A DNA stretch of 64,000 bases from CAZMGB01 sp964565775 (GTDB lineage: Bacteria; Chloroflexota; Dehalococcoidia; DSTF01; JALHUB01). How positions within the stretch are numbered: the stretch's first letter is position 1; each line of letters starts with the position of its first letter. The notes under the pieces are model-generated. The model was not told where the DNA came from, searched no databases, and worked only from the letters and a program-made list of their open reading frames with translations. Location: contig CAZMGB010000017.1 of NCBI GenBank assembly GCA_964565775.1, positions 1 through 64,000 of the forward strand, in the 5' to 3' direction. Shown here in pieces: positions 15,928 to 24,643 of this stretch. A program made the position numbers and the translations under genes.

Positions 15928-16722
15928 CTATGCAGCCTGTCGACGACCGCCCCGCCCACCGGCGGTCAGGCCGTTGCGACGGTTGAGTTCGTCGGCCAGG
16001 GAGCGGACGGCGTCCGCGACCTGCTCTGCGCTGAGGGCATCGAGAGGCTGGCCGTAGCGCTTCTGCACCCAGGCCAGCGCCCTGCCCTCGTCGACGCCGA
16101 GGCGCGCCGAGAGCTCCACAACCTTGCGGCGCATCTCCTCGACCTTTGCCGGAGAAGCAGGCGCCGAGGGTTGCGGCGTTCCCTCGCCTTCGCCGAGGGC
16201 AAGCATCGCATCAAGGCCGTTGCGACGGTCATACAACCTGTTGCCGAACTGGTCGCCGAAGTGACGTAGAGCCCGCTTCATGGCGTCGGTCACCGCTCCC
16301 TTGTAGGCGGCCTCGTGAGCCTCTGCCGTGTCCTGCGACACGAAGGAGCACCCGACGTCGGCCTTCGGCGGCCAGCCACGGGCAGTGACCCGTACCGTGG
16401 CCATGTACATCCCCACGGCCACCGTCTCGCCGCTGTCGTGGTCGGCCAGGCTGAGAGGGCGGTAGGCGACCTCGCCGACCACCTCCGCACCCCAGCCGTC
16501 GAAACCGAAGATGCGGTTGGCCTGGCCGATAGCGGCCCAGCCCTCCACGTACTGGATCAGCCGTCCGTCCCGGGTCTCCCGCTCCGAGACGAGAGCCGGG
16601 TCCAGGGGCTGCCCGAGCAGGTCGAGCACCCGGTTGAGCAGCCCGTCGCTGTGGGTGTCCTCAGCACGCCTGCGCAGCCTCAGGCGGCGCGCTGAGCGAG
16701 CACGGTGCCGTGCGTATCCCAT
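15928..16722 (-). CDS. Rad52/Rad22-family single-strand annealing protein
   Basis: 264 residues from the ATG at 16722, which has AAGGAGAGG upstream; the longer frame start lacks a site. The family signature is plain: YVEGWAAIGQANRIFGFDGWGAEV, then YMATVRVTARG, then AHEAAYKGAVTDAMKRALRHFGDQFGNRLY. Rad52-type proteins anneal complementary single strands and often serve phages and plasmids in place of RecT. The C-terminal third is a predicted helical tail (KVEEMRRKVVELSARLGVDE) of unknown purpose. Between the primase and radC, it points to a replication-recombination module. Confidence 0.8.
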   Translation of the reverse strand: MGYARHRARSARRLRLRRRAEDTHSDGLLNRVLDLLGQPLDPALVSERETRDGRLIQYVEGWAAIGQANRIFGFDGWGAEVVGEVAYRPLSLADHDSGETVAVGMYMATVRVTARGWPPKADVGCSFVSQDTAEAHEAAYKGAVTDAMKRALRHFGDQFGNRLYDRRNGLDAMLALGEGEGTPQPSAPASPAKVEEMRRKVVELSARLGVDEGRALAWVQKRYGQPLDALSAEQVADAVRSLADELNRRNGLTAGGRGGRRQAA

Positions 16723-17738
16723 CGCCTCTCCTTTCTGTTGTTCGCTTCTTCCAGGCATTGCAGAAACGCATCTCGCCCTTCGGGCAGGCGTCCCAGGTCA
16801 TTCAGGTCGTGGACGCCACGCGGCAATTCCACGATCGCGGCGCGAGAGTCGAGCTCAGCGGCAAGTTGGGCGGCCGCCCGGCTGCCAGCCTCGTCGGCGT
16901 CCAGCGCCAGGTAGATGCGCCGGAAGCGGTTCAGGGCCTGCACAGCGGAACGCGACGCGCGGGTGCCGAGCAGCGCCACGGCCGCCAGGTCCCACTGGAC
17001 GGCGGTCAGCCAGTCGAAGGGACCTTCGGTCACGACCACCTGGTCGATCCGCACAAGGTCGAGGCCGAGCAGGGGCGTCGCGACGCGTAGGTTGAGATAG
17101 CGAGGATCCCGCCCGTCGACGGCGCGCCCGGTGAGCCAGGTGGCCCTCCCGCCACGGAAGTCAGGAATCACGGTGCGACCGAGCATCGTGTCCCGCTCAC
17201 CGCTGAGGAGGCCGACGCTTCGGGCAGCCGCCAGGCTCAGGCCGGACCTGCGGAGATATTCCGCGAGGCCAGGCCGTCCGAAGCCGAGGCGAAGCCGCCG
17301 GGCTGTGGCCGGTCTGACGCTTCGCGCTGCCAGGTAGGCGAGGGCGTCGCTGCTTTGCCACAGGGCGTCGTGGTAGAACCCGACAGCAGCGTCGATCACC
17401 TCGGCCTCCGTCGGGCGGAGGACCGCGGTTGGCAGCCTCACAACCTTCGAGCGGCTGTGTATTCGCTGCTCCGTTGCGGGCCCGGCCAGCATCGCCGCCG
17501 CTTCCTTGAAGCTCAGCCCGTGCAGGCGGGCGACGAAGTCGATGACGTCGCCGCCGGCGCCGCAGCCGAAACAGAAGTAGCTCTGGTTGGCCGGGTAGAC
17601 CACCAGGCTGGGCCGGCCATCGCGATGGAAGGGGCAGCTGCCGACCAAGCGGCGACCTGCCGAGCGCAGGTCCACTCCGAACCGCGCCACTACCTCTTCA
17701 ATGGGGTTCGACCGGCGAATCGACATCACGTCGTACAC
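16680..17738 (-). CDS. DnaG-type primase (CHC2 zinc finger plus TOPRIM)
   Basis: 352 residues. The CHC2 finger is CPFH followed by CFGCG in the first 65 residues, with the conserved GGDVIDFVARLHGLSFKEA. The TOPRIM acids are EGPFDWL near residue 236 and ALDADEAG near residue 277. At 352 residues it is much shorter than chromosomal DnaG (about 600) and lacks the helicase-binding C-terminus, which fits a mobile-element primase. It starts at a GTG (ATG at 17726 is an alternative) and overlaps the Rad52-like gene by 43 bases. Confidence 0.8.
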   Translation of the reverse strand: MYDVMSIRRSNPIEEVVARFGVDLRSAGRRLVGSCPFHRDGRPSLVVYPANQSYFCFGCGAGGDVIDFVARLHGLSFKEAAAMLAGPATEQRIHSRSKVVRLPTAVLRPTEAEVIDAAVGFYHDALWQSSDALAYLAARSVRPATARRLRLGFGRPGLAEYLRRSGLSLAAARSVGLLSGERDTMLGRTVIPDFRGGRATWLTGRAVDGRDPRYLNLRVATPLLGLDLVRIDQVVVTEGPFDWLTAVQWDLAAVALLGTRASRSAVQALNRFRRIYLALDADEAGSRAAAQLAAELDSRAAIVELPRGVHDLNDLGRLPEGRDAFLQCLEEANNRKERRWDTHGTVLAQRAA

Positions 17739-17750
17739 GGGAGCGCCCCC

Positions 17751-19646
17751 TCAGGCAGCGCGGTGCTCCACCAGGTCACGAGGGACGTGGCGGAGAAAGC
17801 GCGACGGCGCGGCGGCCAGCGGGCGGCCCTGGCTGGTGCGTCGCCGGGCGTAGGTCAGGTAGAGGCGGTCCACCGCCCTGGTCACGGCGACGTACAGGAG
17901 ACGCAGCTCCTCCTCCAGGGGGCTGCCCTCGCCCTCCAGCCCATCGAGAGCGCGGGCGTGGGGCACCAGCCCGTCCTCCAGGCCGGCCACGAACACCACC
18001 GGCCACTCCAGCCCCTTGGCGGCGTGGATGGTGGAGAGGGCGAGGCCGTCGGCGCTGGAGCCGGTGTCTATGTCCGTGGCCAGACTCATCTCGTCCAGGA
18101 AGTCAGTGAGCCCCTCCGCCTCCGACCGCTCCGCCAGGGCGTGAAAGGCGTCCAGGTTCTCCAGGCGCTTCTCGCCTGCCTCCTGGGAGCGCAGCCACGC
18201 CTGGTAGCCGCTCATCTCCAGGATGGCGTCGACGACCAGCGCCGGCGCACCGTCGACGGCCATAGCCACGAGCACCCCCATCGTGTCGAGGAACTCCCGC
18301 AGGGACTGCTGGCTGCGGTTGCCCTTGAGGTCACAGGGAAACTCGGCCTCCATGCGGGTCAGGGTCAACTCTTCACCGTCGCGGATGCGCCTCTCCAGCG
18401 CGGCCAGCCGGCGCGGCGGGGTGTTGACGATCCTTCCCAGAGCCGCCACGTCGGACGGGTTGTGGATCAGCCGCAGGAAGGCCATGAGGTCGCGGATCTC
18501 CCTGCGGGCTAGGAAGTCGTTGTTGCCTCGCACGCTGTAGGGCAGCCCCGCCTCCAAGCAGGCCAACTCCACCTCACGCGCCTGTGCGTTGGTTCGGTAG
18601 AGCACGGCGCAGTCGGCCAAAGAGCCTACAGTGCCCTCGGTTAGCAGCCTTCGCACTTCGGCGACGGCGAAGGCCGCCTCCGACCGCGGGTCTTCGGCCG
18701 CTCGCACGATGACCGGGATGCCAGGCGGGTTGGCCGTCCACAGGTTGCGCCGCCCGTAGTGGAGAGCGGCGCTGAGAGCGTTGGCCGCGGCCAGGATTAC
18801 CTGCGTGCTGCGGTAGTTCTGCTCCAGGGCGAGCACCCGCGCCTCCGGATAGTCCCGCTGGAACTCCAGGAGATAGCGGATGTCACTCCCCCGCCATGAG
18901 AAGAGATTCTGCAGAGGATCCCCCACCGCGAAAAGGTTGCGGTGCTCAGCCACCAGCAGCGCCAGGAGACGGTGCTGGGCGTAGTTCACGTCCTGGTACT
19001 CGTCCACGAGCACGTAGCGGTGAGTCTCGCGGAGCCACTGGGCTGCCTCCTCGTTCTCTTCCAGCAGCCGCACGGCAAAGAGGACGAAGTCGTCGAAGTC
19101 CAGGGCGTTGCGCCGACGGAGCGCCTCCTGATAGGCCGCGTAGATCGCCGACAGCTCCGGATCTTTGTCCCGTACCTCGTCTGGCGAGACGAGCCGGTCC
19201 TTGGCCCGGCTGATGGACTCCAGCAGGGCCTGGCGGGGCTGGCCCTTCGGGTCGAGGCCCAGGTCGGTGAGCGCCTGGTTCAGGGCGCCGCGCCGGTCGT
19301 CCTCGTCTGCGTAGACCGACAGGCGGTCGGGGTCGAAGCCGAAGTGGCCTCCCCACTGGCGCAGGACGCGCAGAGCGAACGCGTGGAAGGTGCCGGCCGC
19401 GACGTCCTGGGCCTGCTCGCCAAGCACCGAGGCCAGACGCCGCTTCAGCTCGCGGCCCGCCTTGTTGGTGAAGGTGACGGCGAGCACCTCCGAGGGCTCG
19501 GCGAGCCCCTGGTCGATCAGGTAGGCGACGCGGGCGGCGATGACCGCCGTCTTGCCGGAGCCGGGGCCGGCCACCACCAGGAGAGGTCCTTCGGTGGCGG
19601 TTACGGCCTCCCGCTGCTCCGGATTGAGGCGGGAGAGGTCGAGCAC
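17751..19646 (-). CDS. UvrD/PcrA-type superfamily 1 DNA helicase
   Basis: 631 residues from a GTG at 19646. Motifs are complete: NPEQREAV (Q motif), VVAGPGSGKTAV (Walker A), LVDEYQDVN (DExQ box), LEQNYRST, STIHAAKGLEWPVVFVAGLEDG and LLYVAVTRA. This is a 3'-5' helicase that unwinds DNA in repair or rolling-circle replication. The length is slightly below PcrA (about 720), with a shorter C-terminal region. It lies 12 bases upstream of the primase gene and shares its strand, so helicase, primase and annealing protein are likely made together. Confidence 0.85.
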   Translation of the reverse strand: MLDLSRLNPEQREAVTATEGPLLVVAGPGSGKTAVIAARVAYLIDQGLAEPSEVLAVTFTNKAGRELKRRLASVLGEQAQDVAAGTFHAFALRVLRQWGGHFGFDPDRLSVYADEDDRRGALNQALTDLGLDPKGQPRQALLESISRAKDRLVSPDEVRDKDPELSAIYAAYQEALRRRNALDFDDFVLFAVRLLEENEEAAQWLRETHRYVLVDEYQDVNYAQHRLLALLVAEHRNLFAVGDPLQNLFSWRGSDIRYLLEFQRDYPEARVLALEQNYRSTQVILAAANALSAALHYGRRNLWTANPPGIPVIVRAAEDPRSEAAFAVAEVRRLLTEGTVGSLADCAVLYRTNAQAREVELACLEAGLPYSVRGNNDFLARREIRDLMAFLRLIHNPSDVAALGRIVNTPPRRLAALERRIRDGEELTLTRMEAEFPCDLKGNRSQQSLREFLDTMGVLVAMAVDGAPALVVDAILEMSGYQAWLRSQEAGEKRLENLDAFHALAERSEAEGLTDFLDEMSLATDIDTGSSADGLALSTIHAAKGLEWPVVFVAGLEDGLVPHARALDGLEGEGSPLEEELRLLYVAVTRAVDRLYLTYARRRTSQGRPLAAAPSRFLRHVPRDLVEHRAA

Positions 19647-19649
19647 GGC

Positions 19650-19856
19650 CTAGCTCCGCCGCGGGAATGCGACGTGGTCGTCTCGCAGGTCGCATGATCC
19701 ACAGCCGGGACAGCGGACAGGACTGGGATAGGGTGCTCCGCGCCACCCGCAATCGGGGCAGCGCATGACGTACGCCCCGCCTCCCTGGTGAACCCAGCCG
19801 CGTGTGGTGAAGGCTAGCGGCTCGCCGCATCGGTAGCAGACGACTGCAGCGAGCAT
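19650..19856 (-). CDS. Small double zinc-ribbon protein
   Basis: 68 residues from the ATG at 19856, which overlaps the previous stop and has a GGCGGAGG site. Three CxxC pairs are visible: CYRCGEPL, CPDCGWRG and CPGCGSCDL. They fit two rubredoxin-like knuckles. Proteins of this size on phages or plasmids are common and mostly unstudied. It ends just upstream of the UvrD-like helicase, 4 bases from its start. Confidence 0.55.
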   Translation of the reverse strand: MLAAVVCYRCGEPLAFTTRGWVHQGGGAYVMRCPDCGWRGAPYPSPVRCPGCGSCDLRDDHVAFPRRS

Positions 19857-20155
19857 CACTTCGCCTCCGCCAGCTCCTGGCAACGAAGCCAGAAGGCGGC
19901 GTGCTCCAGCTCAAGCAGCGTTTCCGGCCCCGGGTCCGACGGCCAGTGCTGCAGCAGCACCTTCGCGGGGCAGTCACCCGGCTCCCAGTAACGGGCGTGA
20001 AGCTCCTCCTCGTCGCAGAGGCCAAGCTCAGCCAACAAGGCTTCGACCGCCGCTGCCGCCTCCTGCTGCCAGGAATCGCAGCGGCCCTGGTAGGCCTCAA
20101 ATCCCTGGCGCCAGACGGATCGGGTGTGTTCGCGAAAGCGACTCTCTTTGGACAC
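19856..20155 (-). CDS. Hypothetical acidic helical protein
   Basis: 99 residues from a GTG at 20155, chosen for the GAAGGAGG site; a longer frame start lies in the terminator upstream. The sequence is acidic and helical with several tryptophans (DSWQQEAAAAVEALLAELGLCDEEELHARYWEPGDCP). Its stop overlaps the start of the zinc-ribbon gene (ATGA-like), so the pair is coupled. No family recognised. Confidence 0.5.
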   Translation of the reverse strand: MSKESRFREHTRSVWRQGFEAYQGRCDSWQQEAAAAVEALLAELGLCDEEELHARYWEPGDCPAKVLLQHWPSDPGPETLLELEHAAFWLRCQELAEAK

Positions 20156-20239
20156 GTTGACTCCTCCTTCCGTCGAAAGGCTCTCAATCGGTTGGCCCGC
20201 TCGATGGCGGGCGCAGAAGTCCCCTGAGGGACGGACAAA

Positions 20240-20270
20240 GCCTGGGGCCGCCCGGCGGGCGGCCCCAGGC
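20240..20270 (-). terminator. Perfect 14-bp hairpin terminator
   Basis: GCCTGGGGCCGCCC (20240-20253) and GGGCGGCCCCAGGC (20257-20270) form an uninterrupted stem with a 3-base loop. It separates the coiled-coil gene at 20297-21319 from the gene starting at 20155. The downstream T tract is poor. Confidence 0.65.
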
Positions 20271-20296
20271 AACATCTCGTCAGAGACTTCGAGGAG

Positions 20297-21319
20297 CTAG
20301 TTGAGCGGACGGACGCCCTTCAGCGCCGCGGAGGAGAACCGACAGCCAGCCCTCCAGGTCCGTAGGCTGATCGCGGATACGACCTCCAGCCGGACCTCGT
20401 CGGCGGGCACGAGCACGGCCCCCTTGCCGAAAGTTGGGGAGTAGTGGACGGCGCGTTCCAGCTTGAGCCGACGACAAGCCCGGAGCCAGCAGCCGTATAC
20501 CTGCCGCACCAGCGGCCCCGGCATGTCACTCAGGTCCAACGGCTCCAAGAGAGCGATTGCCTGGGGCGGCTCCCGACGCAGAAGGCGGCGGGCCTCCCGC
20601 AGCGCCTCCTCCACCTCAATGGTCTTGACGGCCCAATACTGCCGCCGTACCTTCTCTATGGACGAGGTCACGACGGGACTGCTGGGGCTATCTTTCCGGA
20701 GACGACCCAGCAGCCTGAGGGCCTCGTCAAACCTTCTCTCTCGCGCTAGCGCGTCGGCCCGTGCGACTCCCCCGCGGAGTCTGGCCTCCCGCTGGCGCTC
20801 CTCCGCCTCGCGGCGGGCGTTCTCCTCACGCGCCCGCTCCTCGGCCAGGAGACGCGCCATGTCCTCCCTGACCGAGAGGGCTACCGTCTCAGTGGCGACG
20901 GCTGCGAGGCGGCTCCGAGCAGTTGTGATCACAGCGGCAACCGCCGTCGCGATCTCCTTCGCCTTCTGCCGGCAGTCCGGATTGAAGGCCTGCTCCGCTA
21001 GATTCGCCGCCCGGTCGGCCAGAGCGTGCCCTTCGGCGGCCACCCGTTCCAGCCTGGCGGCATTGCACTGGAGCCGACGGTAGTGGGCCAGCGCCTCCTC
21101 GGCTTCCCGGCGCGCGGCGGCGTCGCCTTCCGCTAGCTGGCGAAGCTCCAGAGCCGCTCGACTCGCGGCTTGGGCCAGCGCGTCGAGGTCCGCCTCGACG
21201 ATCGGTTCGGTGACGACCGGCACCAGCGCCCGTACTTCCTCCGGTCCGTCAGCGGGGAGGAAAAGGTCGCTGAAGCGGCCTAGCTCCTCAAGGTTCTTGA
21301 TCACGATGCGTTGGGTCAT
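20297..21319 (-). CDS. Coiled-coil hypothetical protein
   Basis: 340 residues. Residues 50-210 are a long charged, alanine-rich coiled coil (for example ARLLAEERAREENARREAEE), followed by short helical repeats (RFDEALRLLGRLRKD, ALREARRLLRREPPQAIALL) that resemble TPR-like units, and a basic beta-rich end. No catalytic motif. A preceding AGGAGGTG site supports the ATG at 21319. It is the third of four minus-strand genes with tight spacing (22368 to 20297) whose functions are unknown; a structural or scaffolding role would fit. Confidence 0.5.
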   Translation of the reverse strand: MTQRIVIKNLEELGRFSDLFLPADGPEEVRALVPVVTEPIVEADLDALAQAASRAALELRQLAEGDAAARREAEEALAHYRRLQCNAARLERVAAEGHALADRAANLAEQAFNPDCRQKAKEIATAVAAVITTARSRLAAVATETVALSVREDMARLLAEERAREENARREAEERQREARLRGGVARADALARERRFDEALRLLGRLRKDSPSSPVVTSSIEKVRRQYWAVKTIEVEEALREARRLLRREPPQAIALLEPLDLSDMPGPLVRQVYGCWLRACRRLKLERAVHYSPTFGKGAVLVPADEVRLEVVSAISLRTWRAGCRFSSAALKGVRPLN

Positions 21320-21340
21320 GGCTTTTCACCTCCTCTTCGC

Positions 21341-21946
21341 CTAAGACGCTTGTTCGTCTTCGATCCGTTGGATGGGCATGGCACTACGTTCCTGCCCATC
21401 GTGTTGTCCGCGCGCCTCGGGCCGCAGCTCTACGACGGATGTGGCTCGAGCGCGGGGAACCTCCAGGTCGAGCGGCACGCTTAGGACCGCCTTGCCGACG
21501 GCATCCTCCATGGCGCGGGTCAGCTGGTGGCGCAGGGCCGCCAGCAGTTCGTCTTCGCTCACCTGGCGTCCATTGACGGACAGAGCCAGATGGACGACGT
21601 AGCGCCGGTTGCCGTCGGCTCCCTCGAAGGCCTGGAGCAGAGCGTTGAGCTGGCGGCCTTCGTGGACGATGCGCTGAATGACTACCAGCAGCCCCGGCGG
21701 CAGCTCAGCGCCGAGGGCCCGCGTGTAGGTTCGTGCAGCCCGCGCTGTTTCGCGACGAAGCCTTTGGGCCTGTCGGCGGCGGGCGTCGATGATGACCGTC
21801 GGGCCGCCAGGCCGGAGACGCCTGTACAGCGGCACCACCGTCCTGCGCGCGAGGTCCACCGCCCGTCTGCAGAGGTGCCAGCCGATGTCGGCCCAGCGGC
21901 GGATCAGCCTGGCTCCCTTGGACCTTGACCTTCGTCTCCTGCTCAC
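21341..21946 (-). CDS. Hypothetical basic protein
   Basis: 201 residues. The N-terminal 75 residues are very basic (RRRRSRSKGARLIRRW, RRRQAQRLRRETARAARTY), suggesting nucleic-acid contact. The middle (GADGNRRYVVHLALSVNGRQVSEDELLAALRHQLTRAME) has an alternating strand-helix pattern. The start overlaps the previous gene's stop by four bases. No family recognised. Confidence 0.5.
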   Translation of the reverse strand: MSRRRRSRSKGARLIRRWADIGWHLCRRAVDLARRTVVPLYRRLRPGGPTVIIDARRRQAQRLRRETARAARTYTRALGAELPPGLLVVIQRIVHEGRQLNALLQAFEGADGNRRYVVHLALSVNGRQVSEDELLAALRHQLTRAMEDAVGKAVLSVPLDLEVPRARATSVVELRPEARGQHDGQERSAMPIQRIEDEQAS

Positions 21947-22221
21947 GCTGCATTCCTCCTTTCCTCAGCGATCTGCTCGCGCAGGGTGTCCCACACGAGG
22001 TCGGCGTACTCGCCCATGAAGTGGCGATGGCACTCCTCGCCCCTCATGGCGGCGATGGCGAGGGCCAGACGCTTCACCTGCCCGACGGGCACGTCCACCG
22101 CGACCAGCGCCAGGGCGACCTCCCGGTACTCCGAGGGGTCGATGCGCTCAGCCGCGAGTCTGAGCTTGTCCCAGGCGGACAGGCAGCTGATCTCTCGACG
22201 GGATGCGATGTCGTGTTGCAC
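21943..22221 (-). CDS. Hypothetical small protein
   Basis: 92 residues, helical, with a good AAAGGAGGAA site upstream of the ATG at 22221. The sequence (WDKLRLAAERIDPSEYREVALALVAVDVPVGQVKRLALAIAAM) contains leucine-rich amphipathic helices. Its end overlaps the start of the basic protein gene by four bases. No family recognised. Confidence 0.5.
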   Translation of the reverse strand: MQHDIASRREISCLSAWDKLRLAAERIDPSEYREVALALVAVDVPVGQVKRLALAIAAMRGEECHRHFMGEYADLVWDTLREQIAEERRNAA

Positions 22222-22245
22222 GGCGTTGTTCCTCCTTTCGGCCTG

Positions 22246-22368
22246 TTAGAGTGGCCAGACCTTCGATAGCACCGCCGCCAGGAAGGCGACGCCGCTCATC
22301 ACTGTAGCGGCACGGACCAGCCCCGGCGGGCGCCGGCCGCGTCGACTTCGGGTGTTTCTCCGTGCCAT
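22246..22368 (-). CDS. 40-residue membrane peptide
   Basis: ATG at 22368 with GGAGGAA 6-7 bases upstream; TAA at 22246-22248. The product has an Arg-rich head (MARRNTRSRRGRRPPG) and one hydrophobic segment (ATVMSGVAFLAAVLSKVWPL), so it should insert in the membrane with the basic end inside. It is the first gene after the leader palindrome at 22399. Function unknown. Confidence 0.5.
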   Translation of the reverse strand: MARRNTRSRRGRRPPGLVRAATVMSGVAFLAAVLSKVWPL

Positions 22369-22398
22369 GCAGGTTCCTCCTTCAGGGATGCAAATGCG

Positions 22399-22432
22399 AG
22401 AAGCCCCGCCGGGGATTCCCGATGGGGCTTCT
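22399..22432 (-). terminator. Leader hairpin AGAAGCCCC...GGGGCTTCT
   Basis: A 9-bp stem (AGAAGCCCC at 22399-22407 with GGGGCTTCT at 22424-22432) lies just upstream of the 40-residue peptide gene. A related palindrome, followed by the same GCATTGCAT-like sequence, precedes the 25555 gene, and both have a shared GCTTCAGT..TGCT.CGTG.CTAG block 30-130 bases upstream. Either a terminator between operons or a leader attenuator. Confidence 0.5.
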
Positions 22433-22559
22433 ATTGAATTGGCTCGTCGCCCCCGTGCATCGGGGCTTCAGTCTGCTGCGTGCCTAGCTGCGGGTCCTCC
22501 TTTCTCGTGGCACGTTCACTACGAATGTTGCGGGGGCCTGCTCGGTCGGAGCGTAAGCT

Positions 22560-23765
22560 CTAGTAACCGCGAGGGCTACGCGCATGGATCCTCGCAAGCT
22601 GGTGGGTGAGCCCGCCTCGGTTTGCCATCGACTCAGCCTCGGCCCGAACCTTTTCGGCTCGGAAGGAATCACCCCGCGCCTTGAGCAATTGACCGTAGGT
22701 GTTCAGGAATATGACTGCCCTGAGGACGCCTATCTGGCTGATGAGTTCAAACACGCGGCTTTCCTCAGGTTCATCCGGGTCCGTGTCTGAAAGACACTGC
22801 TCAAGCTCGATGGTGGCCATCTCCAAACTCGTCTTGGCTGAGCCGCAGGCGATGTATGCCCGCAACTTGGCTTCTGAGAACGAGAGGCGGGTGGTTGATT
22901 TATCAGTTCCTGAGCCGAACCTCTCGATGGATTCAAGGTATTGGTCTGATAGCTCATCCACCTTCCGGAGAGACGTTCTTTGAGCGAACGGTGCGTACTT
23001 GAGAAGATGGAGAGCCGCTTCGCATGACCATGTGTTGATGGCCTCTGTGAACGCGACCGAGGAGAGGGAAAAGGCTTCGCTGTCTAGGCCGAGGTTGTGG
23101 GTTGAGACCGCCTCGGCAACGAGTGCGTTCCCCCAAAGGTCATCAGCGTCCTTGCCCAGCAGGTTGGATCGCCTCCTGCCACCAGCCCGCGCCCAGTGCC
23201 TCGCTTGTCGCGCGTGGTAGACGCCGTCCACATTACGGTCCAGCACAGCCTCGAGGTCGTTTAGGACCAAGCACACTTGGGCGAACTCGAGAGGGTAGTC
23301 GCGCGGAGGCACGCAATTGATGAGTTGCCCTGCAACGTGGTACGACCTCATGAAGAGGTCAGAGGCGAGCCACGGATTTGACTGGCGGTTCGCGGCTGCG
23401 TGAAGTTTGAGGAGCGTGGGCAAGATCACATCAAGCTCCCGGCGCGACAACGCTGCTTCGATGGAGCTGCATGCTCTCGCATGAGATTCGTGGCTCAGAT
23501 GTGCATGCTCCAACAGCTGGTCTCTTGACCTGGTATCTAGACCGAGCCAGTCGGCAAGTCGATCTGCCAGTTCTTGTCCCAACGGTTCCAATCTGGCCAA
23601 TCCGCCGTACGGTTGATCTGAGAGAGCCCGCGAGAGGTATGAAGGACTAACGCCTACGGCTCTGGCGGCTGGCCCTCGCCGCCCGTAAGGCAGATGGCTT
23701 CTCAGCAGGGTCACCACTGCCACCCTGTGCGCGGCGGCTTCGGTCGCAATGTCTTCGAGTGCCAT
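22560..23765 (-). CDS. HTH (XRE-like) regulator with helical repeat domain
   Basis: 401 residues. Residues 5-75 contain a helix-turn-helix (GPAARAVGVSPSYLSRALSDQPYGGLARLEPLGQELADRLADWLGL). Residues 90-401 are all-alpha and look like degenerate TPR repeats, a layout known from peptide- or ligand-controlled regulators such as the Rgg/PlcR-type and many actinobacterial proteins. It is divergent from the small gene at 23862; the 96 bases between them probably hold promoters for both. It may control the neighbouring accessory operon, but this is inference. Confidence 0.6.
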   Translation of the reverse strand: MALEDIATEAAAHRVAVVTLLRSHLPYGRRGPAARAVGVSPSYLSRALSDQPYGGLARLEPLGQELADRLADWLGLDTRSRDQLLEHAHLSHESHARACSSIEAALSRRELDVILPTLLKLHAAANRQSNPWLASDLFMRSYHVAGQLINCVPPRDYPLEFAQVCLVLNDLEAVLDRNVDGVYHARQARHWARAGGRRRSNLLGKDADDLWGNALVAEAVSTHNLGLDSEAFSLSSVAFTEAINTWSCEAALHLLKYAPFAQRTSLRKVDELSDQYLESIERFGSGTDKSTTRLSFSEAKLRAYIACGSAKTSLEMATIELEQCLSDTDPDEPEESRVFELISQIGVLRAVIFLNTYGQLLKARGDSFRAEKVRAEAESMANRGGLTHQLARIHARSPRGY

Positions 23766-23861
23766 CCTGCAAGAATTTGAACTATCGCGGCGGCTCGCTT
23801 AGGCCCTACCCTCATCTTACAGCCTGAGTTGGCAAGTCCGAAGGGAAGGAGGTGAAAGACG

Positions 23862-24062
23862 GTGGACAAGCACAACCCACAGATACGCGTCAGCGAGCCG
23901 CACTTCAGCAAGTCGATGCCGGGTGTTCCCCATGTCGACATCGACTTCGTGGCGGGAAAGGCTCCAGGCCAACTGCCCATCCCGTTCCCGCGCATCCATG
24001 CTCCCTATCAAGAGCCCCCTTGCCAGCCCGATTTCCGTTCGGGCTCGCCGCGGTCTCGCTAG
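23862..24062 (+). CDS. Small hypothetical protein
   Basis: 66 residues from a GTG at 23862 with a strong AAGGAGGTG site. Proline-rich and without hydrophobic segments (VSEPHFSKSMPGVPHVDIDFVAGKAPGQLPIPFPRI). Divergent from the HTH-TPR regulator. Sequence quality falls soon after its stop, so the frame near the end is less certain. No family recognised. Confidence 0.45.
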   Translation: MDKHNPQIRVSEPHFSKSMPGVPHVDIDFVAGKAPGQLPIPFPRIHAPYQEPPCQPDFRSGSPRSR

Positions 24063-24079
24063 GGTCGTCGTCGACCCGT

Positions 24080-24240
24080 GGCCGGGGTGTGCCCCCCCGC
24101 ACCCCCCGCCCCCCCCCAACCCTAACACCCGCAACCGAGAACCCACCCCCCGGNNNNNNNNNNTTTTTTTCTTAACCCCCCCGCGGGGGGGGGGGGGGCC
24201 CCCCCCCCCCCCCCCCCCCCACGCCCCCTAGCTTCAGACC
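24080..24240. other. Scaffold gap with low-quality flanks
   Basis: Ten N bases (24154-24163) are flanked by poly-C, poly-G and poly-T runs (for example C runs at 24105-24150 and G/C runs at 24180-24225) unlike any other part of the window. This is an assembly artefact; the join and the true distance are unknown, and no gene should be called across it. Confidence 0.9.
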
Positions 24241-24523
24241 GGATCCGGAGAAGCCAGCCGCTGGAGTCGGGTCCCTGAAGGGCGGCGATGCCCTCGCGCA
24301 TGTCCTCGATGCGCCTTCGCTCTCGCTCCTGCAAGGCTTCCAGTGCCGCTTCGAAGATGGAGAACTCTGAGGGCGCAACGTAGACGCGGCGCTCTATGTT
24401 CAGGAGCTCTAGCCACTCCTCCGCCACCTTGATGAGGTGCTCGCTCTTCGCGATCTGTTCCTCGAACAGCTCAATGCTATGCCTCATGTCTTCCGGGGTC
24501 GGCGTGATGTCGATCGTTTTCAT
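24232..24523 (-). CDS. Coiled-coil hypothetical protein, 3' end lost in the gap
   Basis: About 97 trustworthy residues from the ATG at 24523 (AGGAGGAA upstream). It is a continuous charged coiled coil (MRHSIELFEEQIAKSEHLIK, EALQERERRRIEDMREGIAAL). After SGWLLRIRSEA the frame enters the homopolymer junk, so the C-terminus is unknown. No family recognised. Confidence 0.45.
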
Positions 24524-24603
24524 GCTTGTTCCTCCTGTGGAACTTGCGGTCCGTTCCGGACGGCGGCTGGGGTTTCAGTTCATCGCGAAAGTCTCTGCGG
24601 GGC

Positions 24604-24643
24604 TTGACGAGGCTGCACCTATAGTGTTACTATTAGTGTCACC
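24604..24643 (+). promoter_or_regulatory. Promoter for a probably leaderless mRNA
   Basis: TTGACG (24604-24609), an 18-base spacer and TACTAT (24628-24633) sit so that the ATG at 24644 is about where transcription should begin; no ribosome site precedes it. A TAGTGTTAC/TAGTGTCAC direct repeat overlaps the -10 region and could be an operator. Confidence 0.5.
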
